DNA of 38,476 nt from Lachnospiraceae bacterium (GTDB lineage Bacteria > Bacillota > Clostridia > Lachnospirales > Lachnospiraceae), in contig JAGBMJ010000115.1 of NCBI GenBank assembly GCA_017634975.1, positions 1 to 38,476 of the forward strand, in the 5' to 3' direction. Within the stretch, counting starts at the first letter, position 1; each line of letters opens with the position of its first letter. Below, piece after piece: positions 5,708 through 12,728 of this stretch. Position numbers and translations under genes: made by a program. Below the pieces are notes generated by a model, which saw only the letters and a list, made by a program, of their open reading frames with translations, made no database searches and was not told the DNA's origin.

Positions 5708-7090
5708 GTGGAAACAATGAGGAATCTGACGCTGGACACCTCTCAGCTGCACCCGCATCCGGATAACCCGCGGAAGGCTCTGGGAGATCTGACGGAGCTC
5801 ACGGAATCCATCCGGAAGAATGGGGTGATGCAGAATCTGACGGTCATTCCGGACAATGAAGAATTTGACAGTTTCACGGTGCTGATCGGGCACCGGAGGC
5901 TTGCGGCCGCGAAAGCCGCTCATATACTCGAACTTCCCTGCAATGTGGTTGAAGGGCTCTCCAGATCGGAACAGATCGGCATCATGCTAGAGGAAAACAT
6001 GCAGCGGAATGATCTGACCTATCTGGAGCAGGCCCAGAGCTTCCAGCTCATGCTCGACCTCGGGGAAAGCGTGGAAAGTGTGGCGGAGAAGACCGGCTTT
6101 TCAGAGACCACGGTCCGCCATCGGGTAGAGATTGCAAAACTGGATCCGGAGCTCGTCGCAGAACGGGCGGAGCACGCGTACTATCAGTTCTCGCTCTCGG
6201 ACTATGCCAAACTCGAAGCCGTGCCGGATATCGGGGAGCGCGAGAAGATCCTCGCGACAGTATCGGACAGAAGAGACCTGGAATGGAAGATCCGCCATGT
6301 CCTGGAAGAACGAAAAATCAAAGAAGGTACGGAAAAACTGAAGGCGGCCATGAAATCCGCCGGCATCAGACAGACAAAAGAGTCGCGATGGAACAGCCGT
6401 ATCGAGGTCGAGAAGGAGATCGATCTGCGACAGGATGTGAAAGCGGATAAGCTGAAACTGCCGGAAGACCGGAAAGCACATTACAGGTACATCCTGGAAA
6501 ATGGCACGGCCTATATCGTCAGAGAGAAAGAAGAACAAAAAAAGCCCGAAAAGACGGAGTGGGAGCTAAACAGAGAACGCCTCGACAGAAATCGGAAACA
6601 GGTCCGCGCGATGCAGAAGGAGTGGCAGCGGCAGCGGCGCGCCTTCGTCAAAGATCTGGTCGCCGGGCATTACACAGCACCGAAGAAGGAAGACGCCCGG
6701 CAGATCGAGAGCGACATATGGAAATTCTTCATGCAAAAGCCCGGATGGACAATGCTCGGTATAAGGTTGATCGCAGAGTACATGATCGACCGGGACTGGT
6801 ACGACACAGAAGAGGAAGAACGGAACAGCAGGCTGACGCAGGCGAAACACATGAAGCCTCTCTGGCAGATGCTGATTCTGGCGGACAAGTCGCTGGACGT
6901 AAGAACCGGCACGGATACGGAGTGCCTGATGGAGTACGAGGGGACGCTCAGAAAGGATCTGGCGGAAGCGACGATGTCATTCTACAAAATTCTGGAGCGC
7001 CTGGGATTTCAGACCGCCAGCGAGGTATACGACGTCCTGAGCGGCAGATCAGACCTGTTTGAGGAGGCGAAAAATGAAGAGACAGACTGA
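5708..7090 (+). CDS. ParB/Spo0J-like DNA-binding protein
   Basis: 460 residues, GTG start with GGAGGG 7 bases upstream. The N-terminal ParB/Srx-type domain shows PHPDNPRK, IRKNGVMQNL, the GHRRLAAAK box (ParB GxRRxxA, CTP-site motif) and ENMQRNDLTYLEQA (ENxQR). A ParB-type helix-turn-helix follows (VAEKTGFSETTVRHRVEIAKL), then a ~270-residue charged, helical C-terminal region. No ParA partner is visible. In phages such lone ParB-like proteins may act in replication, segregation or regulation. It overlaps the next gene by 17 bp. Confidence 0.8.
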   Translation: METMRNLTLDTSQLHPHPDNPRKALGDLTELTESIRKNGVMQNLTVIPDNEEFDSFTVLIGHRRLAAAKAAHILELPCNVVEGLSRSEQIGIMLEENMQRNDLTYLEQAQSFQLMLDLGESVESVAEKTGFSETTVRHRVEIAKLDPELVAERAEHAYYQFSLSDYAKLEAVPDIGEREKILATVSDRRDLEWKIRHVLEERKIKEGTEKLKAAMKSAGIRQTKESRWNSRIEVEKEIDLRQDVKADKLKLPEDRKAHYRYILENGTAYIVREKEEQKKPEKTEWELNRERLDRNRKQVRAMQKEWQRQRRAFVKDLVAGHYTAPKKEDARQIESDIWKFFMQKPGWTMLGIRLIAEYMIDRDWYDTEEEERNSRLTQAKHMKPLWQMLILADKSLDVRTGTDTECLMEYEGTLRKDLAEATMSFYKILERLGFQTASEVYDVLSGRSDLFEEAKNEETD

Positions 7091-7382
7091 ACGGTCATAC
7101 GGCGCCATGAGGCGCACGATCCGACAGAAACTGCGCGAAGGAGAAATGTATACGCTCTATCTCCCATCCCTCTTTATTGAGGGCGAAACAACGCGGCAGC
7201 GGCTGAAGTTACTCAGAATCTATCCGTATTGCTGCCTGTTTGAAAAGCCGGGAGGGCTGAGGACGACATTCCCGCTTTACGAAGTCCTCCACATGATGAA
7301 CGGAGAACGGTGGAGCACGGGGCTTTACAAAGGCATAGGGTCCGCCTCCGTGGAAGAACAGTACGGCATGGAATTAATTTAA
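7074..7382 (+). CDS. Hypothetical early protein
   Basis: 102 residues; start 7074 chosen for GAGGAGG 7 bases before it. Basic N-terminus (MKRQTERSYGAMRRTIRQKL), then a strand-rich part (YTLYLPSLFIEG, LRTTFPLYEVLHMM). Similar short phage proteins carry this LRxxFPLYEVLxM pattern, but no function is known to me. Confidence 0.6.
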   Translation: MKRQTERSYGAMRRTIRQKLREGEMYTLYLPSLFIEGETTRQRLKLLRIYPYCCLFEKPGGLRTTFPLYEVLHMMNGERWSTGLYKGIGSASVEEQYGMELI

Positions 7383-7428
7383 AGCACCAAGGGGAATTCT
7401 CAATATATAAAAACTCTCACACTGCATC

Positions 7429-7448
7429 GGCCGGCAGGTGCGCCGGCC
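7429..7448. other. 7-bp GC hairpin ahead of the 7462 gene
   Basis: GGCCGGC (7429-7435) and GCCGGCC (7442-7448) form a strong stem with a 6-nt loop, three bases before the AAAGGGGGG ribosome site of the next gene. It has no T-tract. It may tune translation or mRNA stability. The 79-bp gap it sits in holds nothing else apart from an AT-rich stretch near 7400. Confidence 0.4.
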
Positions 7449-7461
7449 GGAAAGGGGGGAC

Positions 7462-8043
7462 ATGTTTATCAATGACAAGATCCTGCGCAGACTCATGGTC
7501 AGAGCCTACAAGGGCGCAGGGGTTTACATGGGACACTTTGACGGGAGATATCACATATGTGCCGGCAACGGCTCATGGGAAGCGCTGATCCGCGACACGT
7601 TCTGCCCGAAATCGATCCTGTCCCAGATGGTCGAGTGCTCCGGCAGGATCCCGGGCGAGGGGGAAAGCTGGACGGCAGACAAGGAAAAAGACCAGATGGC
7701 CATATATGACGTATGGCCGGAGCTGACCGCGCAGGCGGACGTCCAGAAGACGCCGGTCGTGGTTCAGGACGAGGGAGGCGTGGTGCTGAGAGTAATGCAG
7801 CTCCCGAACAATAAGATCATGCTTTTCAGGGAAGAACTGATCGCCGCGATCGATCCGGGATCGGTTGCCACGCACCAGGGAGAAGAGATGTACCAGGGGC
7901 CGTTTTATGATGGTCGAAAAGGGATTTTCGCAACAACAAACCACGCTGCGTGGCACATCCTTGAGACCGAGCCGCGGAAGATGACAAAGATCCGGGCGAT
8001 CCTGGAGTCGGGCTTTCTTAGCTTCGACGCGGACGAAGACTGA
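7462..8043 (+). CDS. Hypothetical protein, 193 residues
   Basis: Start at 7462 with GGGGGGA just upstream; the frame is open from 7438 but lacks a better site. It looks like a folded soluble protein (VYMGHFDGRYHICAGNG, VVQDEGGVVLRVMQLPNNKI, FATTNHAAWHILE) without recognised motifs. It overlaps the next gene by one base (TGATG). Its place among early accessory genes is the only clue to its role. Confidence 0.55.
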   Translation: MFINDKILRRLMVRAYKGAGVYMGHFDGRYHICAGNGSWEALIRDTFCPKSILSQMVECSGRIPGEGESWTADKEKDQMAIYDVWPELTAQADVQKTPVVVQDEGGVVLRVMQLPNNKIMLFREELIAAIDPGSVATHQGEEMYQGPFYDGRKGIFATTNHAAWHILETEPRKMTKIRAILESGFLSFDADED

Positions 8044-8357
8044 TGAAGCATAAAAAATCGATCATCCGGCAGCGGCCGGGCACATGCTTCATCTGCTGTC
8101 TCGAGGGCAACGACCGGCAGCACAGATACCTGGAGACGCATCACATCTTCTTTGGCACGGCAAACCGCAGAAAGTCTGAGGCGGAGGGCCTCACGGTCCG
8201 CCTGTGCCAGCGTCACCACGAAGCAGTACACAGAAACGCAAAACTCTGCAGGAGACTGCAGGCGTACGCACAGAAAGTCTGGGAAAGCTATCCGGAGCAC
8301 TCCAGGGCGGAGTGGATGAAGATCTTCCATCGGAACTATAGGGAGGACATGCTATGA
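8043..8357 (+). CDS. HNH-like zinc-binding protein
   Basis: 104 residues with C-F-I-C near the N-terminus, then ETHHIFFG and LCQRHHEAVHR. This gives a C-x2-C ... HH ... C-x2-HH-x3-H layout typical of HNH/McrA-like phage proteins and reminiscent of NinG/Rap recombination proteins. It may be a nuclease in replication or recombination. It is joined to both neighbours by overlaps. Confidence 0.65.
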   Translation: MKHKKSIIRQRPGTCFICCLEGNDRQHRYLETHHIFFGTANRRKSEAEGLTVRLCQRHHEAVHRNAKLCRRLQAYAQKVWESYPEHSRAEWMKIFHRNYREDML

Positions 8358-8434
8358 TACCCGCATTTATCGCCGGCATGTTTGTCGGAATTAATTTGAC
8401 CATGATCATCGTGGTCATAAAACTCGGAGGATAA
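8354..8434 (+). CDS. 26-residue membrane microprotein (DUF3789-like)
   Basis: ATGA overlap with the preceding gene. The product (MIPAFIAGMFVGINLTMII then VVIKLGG) is one transmembrane helix with a G-x3-G core. It resembles DUF3789-type micropeptides of Clostridia phages and the one at 1285. Function unknown. Confidence 0.5.
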   Translation: MIPAFIAGMFVGINLTMIIVVIKLGG

Positions 8435-8625
8435 GTGGACTCACCGCGCATAACCGCCCGATCGGGATCGGGCACAACATAAAAACGAATAAAGTGATAT
8501 CTACAGACGAATCAAAGACACAAAACATCCAACGTTTCTATCCACAACAAAATAAAATGCGTACACACGTAACTTGTCGTATCCCGCACAGGCCCGTGAG
8601 CGCGGCACGGGCAGGAAGGAGCAGT
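8435..8625. other. 191-bp gap with two GC hairpins
   Basis: No gene fits here. GCCCGAT/ATCGGGC (8456-8462 / 8467-8473) and GCCCGTG/CACGGGC (8592-8598 / 8606-8612) form strong stems at each end. The second lies just before the AAGGAG of the 8626 gene. The AT-richer middle has one near-match to a DnaA box (CTATCCACA, 8538-8546), too little to call an origin. It could contain a secondary promoter or processing sites. Confidence 0.4.
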
Positions 8626-8862
8626 ATGCCGTACACAGTCAGAAGATGGCTGTCATCGGACGGATACATGATGGATGACAGCAAAACGGCGAATACATCC
8701 GAAGAAGCGATCGCGGCAGCGGTCAAACTGGCCGGGGCATTTGATTCGATGATCTCAGAGGAAATCAAACGGAAGATCCGGAGTATGGGACCGGGAGACG
8801 TGATCAAGATCAAACGGCCATCTCTCCGCATCACGATGAGGATAAAGAGGCTGAAAGAATGA
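8626..8862 (+). CDS. Hypothetical 78-residue protein
   Basis: Start 8626 is chosen for AGGAAGGAG 7 bases before it; the frame is open from 8494 but the upstream part overlaps hairpins and lacks a site. N-terminal YTVRRWLSSDGYMMDD and a basic C-terminus (IKIKRPSLRITMRIKRLKE). Family not recognised. Confidence 0.5.
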   Translation: MPYTVRRWLSSDGYMMDDSKTANTSEEAIAAAVKLAGAFDSMISEEIKRKIRSMGPGDVIKIKRPSLRITMRIKRLKE

Positions 8863-9125
8863 AAAGAGGCACGGAAGTCTGGACAGATTACGACCGACAG
8901 AATATCTGGACGCTCCACATCAAGAAGGCACGCGGCAAACTGACACTGGACGAGATCCGGGATGCCTGCCTGGAATATGAGCAGGACTTTTATATGCTTG
9001 TGATCTGCGCCATGGATCGGGAGGCTGGCCAGTATTACGACACGGACGACTTAGACGGAGATTATGTAACACTGTACAGGGCGCTTGATTTTTTCGAGTG
9101 GAGGGAGAAACGTGAGAACCAATAA
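8859..9125 (+). CDS. Hypothetical acidic protein
   Basis: 88 residues, starting at the ATGA overlap. Very acidic and aromatic (ACLEYEQDFYMLVI, REAGQYYDTDDLDGDYV). It resembles other small acidic phage proteins but I cannot assign a family. It overlaps the DUF7694 gene by 14 bases. Confidence 0.55.
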   Translation: MKRGTEVWTDYDRQNIWTLHIKKARGKLTLDEIRDACLEYEQDFYMLVICAMDREAGQYYDTDDLDGDYVTLYRALDFFEWREKRENQ

Positions 9126-9456
9126 ACAGCTGCGCAGGACGCAGGGGCTGCGGGTTGAGGACGCGTCAATTATCGGCGGCGTCGGGCAGGTGCGGATCGG
9201 CGAATGGAGCGGCTCCGTCATCTGGGGCAGAGATGAAGACGGGTGGGAACACGTAAGCGTCAGCCCGTATGACAAAGGAATCATTCCGTCATGGGACGAT
9301 ATGTGCCAGCTAAAGGATATGTTTTTTAACGATGAAGAAATGGCGCTGGAGTTTCACCCGAGGAAAAGCCAGTATGTAAACAAGGTGAGAAATTGTCTGC
9401 ATCTATGGAGACCGAAGGACCATGATTTGCTTGAGAAGCTGGAGGGAAAAATATGA
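9112..9456 (+). CDS. DUF7694 family phage protein
   Basis: 114 residues; GTG at 9112 with GGAGGGAGAA upstream, overlapping the preceding gene. The sequence VIWGRDEDGWEHVSVSPYD, then PSWDDMCQLKDMFF and NCLHLWRP is the conserved core of a small phage family (DUF7694 in Pfam, to my recollection). Function unknown. It overlaps the next gene by ATGA. Confidence 0.7.
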   Translation: MRTNKQLRRTQGLRVEDASIIGGVGQVRIGEWSGSVIWGRDEDGWEHVSVSPYDKGIIPSWDDMCQLKDMFFNDEEMALEFHPRKSQYVNKVRNCLHLWRPKDHDLLEKLEGKI

Positions 9457-9584
9457 AAGAAATCTGCAAGAACTGCGCACATTGCAAGCCGACATACAAA
9501 GGCGGCGCGTGTGAGCTGAAAGGGAAAAAGACGAAGCTGACAGAGACCTGTGTGGAGTGGAGGGCGAAGAAACGGACGATCTGA
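9453..9584 (+). CDS. 43-residue Cys-rich protein
   Basis: ATG at 9453 overlaps the preceding stop, with GGAGGG upstream. Cysteines at residues 5, 8, 11, 20 and 33 (CKNCAHCKP ... GACELKG ... ETCVEW) suggest a zinc-binding knuckle. Small proteins with C-x2-C-x2-C followed by CxxW are common in Clostridia phages. Function unknown. Confidence 0.55.
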   Translation: MKEICKNCAHCKPTYKGGACELKGKKTKLTETCVEWRAKKRTI

Positions 9585-9898
9585 TTGATAGAAAGACAGC
9601 GGTTAATATCATGACAAATGCGGTGCGCAGCCTTCCACTAAGCGAACCCCGTTCACGGGCTTGGGTACGGGCTTTTGTGGAAAGTGAGTTATCAAAGGCG
9701 GCGTCCGTAGGCGAACACACCAATGAAAAGGCATTGAGATTGCTATTAGAATGGGCAATTGAAAGCGGATTTGGCTACGATAATTTGGGTGACTTGTATG
9801 ACAAGTACAAGAATGATATTGAGTCTATGGATTACTCAGATGGCTTGATTCATATCGCAAAAATGGAGGTCTTAAAGGATGGACGATCTGATATATAG
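9557..9898 (+). CDS. RQAAI-module protein, degenerate copy
   Basis: GTG at 9557 inside the preceding gene gives 113 residues. The start TDDLIDRKTAVNIM...SLPLSEP is a worn version of the DDLISRQAAIDA ... LPSAQP module seen in the next three genes, where the equivalent codon to ACG here is ATG. The rest (LRLLLEWAIESGFGYDNLGDL) is unrelated to the module. Local sequence is clearly AT-richer than its neighbours, suggesting separate acquisition. Confidence 0.5.
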   Translation: MEGEETDDLIDRKTAVNIMTNAVRSLPLSEPRSRAWVRAFVESELSKAASVGEHTNEKALRLLLEWAIESGFGYDNLGDLYDKYKNDIESMDYSDGLIHIAKMEVLKDGRSDI

Positions 9899-10268
9899 AA
9901 GCGCGGCACTAAGATCGCTTGGTGGACCGCCGCTTGTATGGACGGGAAGCGATTACGAGATCGGCATGCGGTGGCAATGGGGAAGTGATTTCAATGCGAT
10001 CAAGAATGTGCCACCTGCACAGCCAGATGTTCCCGACATGAATGTCGGAGACATTATCAGCAGGCAGGCGGCGATAAAGGGGTTTGACTGTTGTGAACTA
10101 ACTCCAGACGGCGGTATTGATGTTAATTACGCAATAGATTTTCTCAACCAATTGCCATCAGCACAGCCACTGGAAGTACTAGAAGCATATTACAAAGGCA
10201 AATGCGACGGGATCAAGGAATGCACGGCAAGACTCAAGAAGGTGTATGAGGAATTCGTAAATGGATGA
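9879..10268 (+). CDS. Two-module RQAAI...SAQP protein
   Basis: 129 residues, overlapping the preceding gene by 20 bases, with GGAGG upstream. It contains two copies of one module: MDDLIYRSAALRS...VPPAQPD (1-48) and DIISRQAAIKGF...LNQLPSAQP (about 58-100). A charged helical tail follows. Proteins built from this module are frequent in Lachnospiraceae phages and usually unannotated. It might be an adaptor or Zn-protein partner; no activity can be stated. Confidence 0.6.
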   Translation: MDDLIYRSAALRSLGGPPLVWTGSDYEIGMRWQWGSDFNAIKNVPPAQPDVPDMNVGDIISRQAAIKGFDCCELTPDGGIDVNYAIDFLNQLPSAQPLEVLEAYYKGKCDGIKECTARLKKVYEEFVNG

Positions 10269-10527
10269 TCTGATTTATAGGCAGGCGGCGATAGATGCAA
10301 TGGCAAACGCGCTACGGTATTATCCGAACGAATGTTATAGGAATCTCAACGAATATGAATTTGCCAAAGGCTTGGCAGAATTGGGATTAAAAAGTGTGCC
10401 ATCCGCTCAGCCAGAAGACTGGATGGAGAGAAACAAAGAACGCATCCTACAGGCGGGAATGGAAGGACGAGAAATCGAGTTCCGAATAGGCGGCAGATTA
10501 TTCGCAATAAGGGAGAAGGCACAATGA
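10261..10527 (+). CDS. One-module RQAAI...SAQP protein
   Basis: 88 residues, overlapping the gene before by 8 bases. It begins MDDLIYRQAAIDAMANAL and reaches VPSAQPE at about residue 56, followed by a charged tail (ERNKERILQAGMEGREIEF). It is a sibling of the flanking genes and is coupled to the next by ATGA. Confidence 0.6.
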   Translation: MDDLIYRQAAIDAMANALRYYPNECYRNLNEYEFAKGLAELGLKSVPSAQPEDWMERNKERILQAGMEGREIEFRIGGRLFAIREKAQ

Positions 10528-10673
10528 TAGATGATCTAATCAGCAGACAGGCGGCGCTTGATGCTATTAGCTGTAACATCACTGTGACGGGCAGACAGAA
10601 TGCTGAACTTGTTAACTTTTTACAATACGGACGAAGACGCGATCGAAGCGTGGAACAGGTGGGCGGACAGTGA
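10524..10673 (+). CDS. Truncated RQAAI-module protein
   Basis: 49 residues starting MIDDLISRQAALDAISCNIT. The SAQP end of the module is missing and the last ~18 residues (QYGRRRDRSVEQVGGQ) look out of frame. The same DNA in the next frame encodes a sensible Lar-type C-terminus (see 10600). This looks like the product of a deletion that joined two genes out of frame. Confidence 0.45.
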   Translation: MIDDLISRQAALDAISCNITVTGRQNAELVNFLQYGRRRDRSVEQVGGQ

Positions 10674-10689
10674 AAACAGAAGGGAGTAA
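10600..10689 (+). pseudogene. C-terminal remnant of a Lar-family protein
   Basis: In the frame +1 to the 10524 gene, YNTDEDAIEAWNRWADSENRRE ends in TAA at 10687-10689 (residues quoted in part). The pattern T-x-E/D-x-A-I-E-A-W-N-R is the characteristic end of Lar-type restriction-alleviation proteins, whose N-terminal Cys-rich part is absent here. An ATG at 10600 would give a 29-residue ORF, but a remnant is more likely. Confidence 0.5.
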
Positions 10690-10695
10690 TGGGGG

Positions 10696-11313
10696 ATGAA
10701 ATTTGAAAAGGTGTCGTACGAAGAATTCTGGAAGGCTCTGGAGCGGTTCCCGCTCGTGGCAGCGGAGCAGCTGGCCATGGCGGAACAGATCTACAGGCGG
10801 ATCAAGATCCCGGACAGGAAGACGGTAGGGAGCGCCGGATATGATTTCTCTGTGCCGTTCACGCTCAGCATTGGCCCAGGGAGGACGGCGTACATCCCGT
10901 CCGGAATTAAGTGTTACTTCTCGGAGCAGGAATCGGAGTCGTGGCATTTGAAGTTGTTTGTTAGATCGTCGATCGCAAAGAGCAGGAAGCTGGTGCTGGA
11001 GCATGGGACGGGAATCATTGATTCAGACTATTACGGCAATCAGGACAACGAAGGCCACATCTTCATGCCGCTGAGAAATTTCGGCAAATACCCGGCAAGG
11101 CTTAATATGGGTGAGCGGGTGTGCCAGGGGATCTTTGAGATTCACGGGCTTGTAACGGGAGATGATGCGACGGGGATCCGGAGCGGCGGATTCGGGAGCA
11201 CGGGAATTAAAAGTTATGATATCCAGAGAAGTGAAAGAAGCGATCGAAGAGACCGGGAAGAAACTGATCCTCCAGCTCCGCATGGAAGGGATGCTGAAGA
11301 TCTGCGAAAGTAA
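10696..11313 (+). CDS. dut: dUTPase (dUTP diphosphatase)
   Basis: 205 residues. All five motifs of trimeric dUTPases are present: SAGYDF (46-51), RSS (90-92), GTGIIDSDYYGN (104-115), MGERVCQ (138-144) and RSGGFGSTG (162-170). The enzyme converts dUTP to dUMP and keeps uracil out of phage DNA. Dimer/trimer enzymes of this type normally end at or just after motif V. Here ~35 further Arg/Asp-rich residues run over the start of the next gene by 98 bp, which suggests loss of the original stop. GGGGGATG precedes the start. Confidence 0.9.
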   Translation: MKFEKVSYEEFWKALERFPLVAAEQLAMAEQIYRRIKIPDRKTVGSAGYDFSVPFTLSIGPGRTAYIPSGIKCYFSEQESESWHLKLFVRSSIAKSRKLVLEHGTGIIDSDYYGNQDNEGHIFMPLRNFGKYPARLNMGERVCQGIFEIHGLVTGDDATGIRSGGFGSTGIKSYDIQRSERSDRRDREETDPPAPHGRDAEDLRK

Positions 11314-11608
11314 AAGCGCGATGCAGAAAGCCGAGGGTCTTCTGCGGAGCTACGAGGCGCTGAAGATCGCGGATGACCGGAGCGCTTACTGGATGGCACA
11401 AAAGATAGAATCCGCCCTGAAGCTCATCGAATCGGATCCGTATTACAGGATCATCCCGGAATATTACATCGAGGGGCGGACGCGGGAAGAGATAGCGGAT
11501 GAATTCAACACATCGCCGACGACGATCAGCCGCAACAAAAAGCGGTTGATGGAGACGGTCAAGATGGTTTTATGCTCGGACGAAACAATCAAAGAACTGT
11601 ATAGCTGA
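11216..11608 (+). CDS. ArpU/RinA-like late transcription regulator
   Basis: 130 residues, start at 11216 within the dUTPase tail. The C-terminal segment PEYYIEGRTREEIADEFN followed by SPTTISRNKKRLM is a sigma-70 region 4-like helix-turn-helix, as in ArpU, RinA and related phage activators that switch on packaging, structural and lysis genes. It is the last gene before a strong terminator, and the holin-to-tail genes follow, which fits such a role. The N-terminal half is helical. Confidence 0.7.
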   Translation: MISREVKEAIEETGKKLILQLRMEGMLKICESKSAMQKAEGLLRSYEALKIADDRSAYWMAQKIESALKLIESDPYYRIIPEYYIEGRTREEIADEFNTSPTTISRNKKRLMETVKMVLCSDETIKELYS

Positions 11609-11647
11609 AGCGGACAGGCGGATCAGATGCCTGTCCGCTTTGCTTTG
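11609..11647 (+). terminator. Intrinsic terminator closing the early operon
   Basis: AGCGGACAGGC (11609-11619) and GCCTGTCCGCT (11629-11639) form an 11-bp perfect stem with a 9-nt loop, followed by TTTGCTTT. It starts at the third base after the regulator's stop codon. Downstream to 11730 there is another short repeat (ACACAG/CTGTGT at 11667-11683) and a TATAAA at 11700 without a good -35, so the late promoter probably needs the activator. Confidence 0.85.
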
Positions 11648-11730
11648 GACATGTAACATCGGCGCTACACAGACGGCCTGTGTCCACCAGTGCGGCCGTT
11701 ATAAACTTCAAATAAATGGAGGTAATGGCT

Positions 11731-11922
11731 ATGAGTAGAAAATGGTGGAAAGCCGCAGGGGTCCGTGCGGTGAAGACTTTCTTTCAGACATTTGTCGGAA
11801 CGATCGGGACATCCGCGGTGATCTCAGCAGTGGACTGGAGGCTGGTGCTCAGCTCATCCGCGCTGGCCGCGATAGTGTCCCTCGGGACATCTCTCGCGGG
11901 ACTGCCCGAGGTGGATGAATGA
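11731..11922 (+). CDS. Holin, r1t-like
   Basis: 63 residues; the start at 11731 has GGAGG 8 bases upstream. It has a basic amphipathic N-terminus (MSRKWWKAAGVRAVKTFFQT) and two hydrophobic helices (VGTIGTSAVISAV and VLSSSALAAIVSLGTSLAGL) before an acidic end, typical of the r1t holin family. It forms holes in the membrane to release the endolysin at 13541. It overlaps the next gene by ATGA. Confidence 0.85.
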   Translation: MSRKWWKAAGVRAVKTFFQTFVGTIGTSAVISAVDWRLVLSSSALAAIVSLGTSLAGLPEVDE

Positions 11923-12251
11923 CAGGACACATAGTATCAATCCTTCTAACAGTTGTGTCGGGGGTCCTTTTATTTGTGATAAAGGGGCTCTTGACACAGA
12001 TAAAGACTTTGAAGACGGACCAGAAGAGAAAAGAAACGGAATGGCAGGACGCCATATCTGCAGGAGTGGTATCTCTGCTCAGGATCCAGCTGATCGAGTA
12101 CCACGATAAATACATGACGGGTGATCATATACCAACGTATGTGTACGAAAACTTTGACGATATGTATAAATCATACCGTGCTTTAGGGGGTAACGGGATG
12201 ATCACCCACATGAAAGAAGAGATCGACTCTTTGAGGATGAAAAATAAATGA
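11919..12251 (+). CDS. Membrane-anchored lysis-region protein
   Basis: 110 residues: one N-terminal transmembrane helix (IVSILLTVVSGVLLFVIKG), a coiled-coil-like charged stretch, then IEYHDKYMTGDHIPTYVYEN and DDMYKSYRALGGNGMI. This C-terminal signature recurs in phage proteins encoded beside holins, often annotated only as minor structural or holin-like. It is probably an accessory lysis protein, coupled to both neighbours by ATGA. Confidence 0.6.
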   Translation: MTGHIVSILLTVVSGVLLFVIKGLLTQIKTLKTDQKRKETEWQDAISAGVVSLLRIQLIEYHDKYMTGDHIPTYVYENFDDMYKSYRALGGNGMITHMKEEIDSLRMKNK

Positions 12252-12721
12252 AAGACACGGACACGGGAGAATGCACGAAGCGAGGCCGGCCCGACAAGTA
12301 CGAGACAAATGTGGAGCCGTATCTGGAGGAGATAGCCGAGATGGCGCAGACCATGACGGAGCGCCAGATCGCGAAGTCTCTGGGCATAGCATACAGCACT
12401 CTCCGCGTCTACAAGTCGAAGTACCCGGCATTTAATAAAGCCATGGAAAAAGGGCGTCATATACTCGTTCAGGGGCTGCGCTCGGCATTGATAAAGAGAG
12501 CACAGGGATATGAGTACGAAGAGGTCTACGAGACGTATGAAGGACCCGTCCTGAAGGAGAAGACGATCAAGAGAAAGCAGATGCCGCCGGATGTAGCTGC
12601 CCTTAATCTGGCACTAAAGAACTACGACCCCGACAACTGGGCGAATGATCCGCAGATGCTTAAGCTCCGAAAAGACGAATTACGTCTCCGCCAAAAGCAG
12701 GCCGAGAAAGATCAGTGGTGA
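12248..12721 (+). CDS. Small terminase subunit-like DNA-binding protein
   Basis: 157 residues. The helix-turn-helix MTERQIAKSLGIAYSTLRVYK (21 residues in total, about 36-56) and the block KRKQMPPDVAALNLALKNYD ... W match terminase small subunits that recruit DNA to TerL. A second small-terminase candidate of P27 type lies at 15630 directly before TerL, so this one may be a paralogue with another role or part of a two-component recognition system. Confidence 0.65.
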   Translation: MKDTDTGECTKRGRPDKYETNVEPYLEEIAEMAQTMTERQIAKSLGIAYSTLRVYKSKYPAFNKAMEKGRHILVQGLRSALIKRAQGYEYEEVYETYEGPVLKEKTIKRKQMPPDVAALNLALKNYDPDNWANDPQMLKLRKDELRLRQKQAEKDQW

Positions 12722-12728
12722 ATATCAC

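Noticed and set aside
8538-8546. DnaA box / second origin
   Set aside because: A single one-mismatch site with no cluster or AT-rich unwinding element; the HUH Rep region is a far better origin candidate.
9557-10673. CRISPR array or DNA repeat array
   Set aside because: The repeated words are protein modules in overlapping genes with differing DNA and no regular spacer length.
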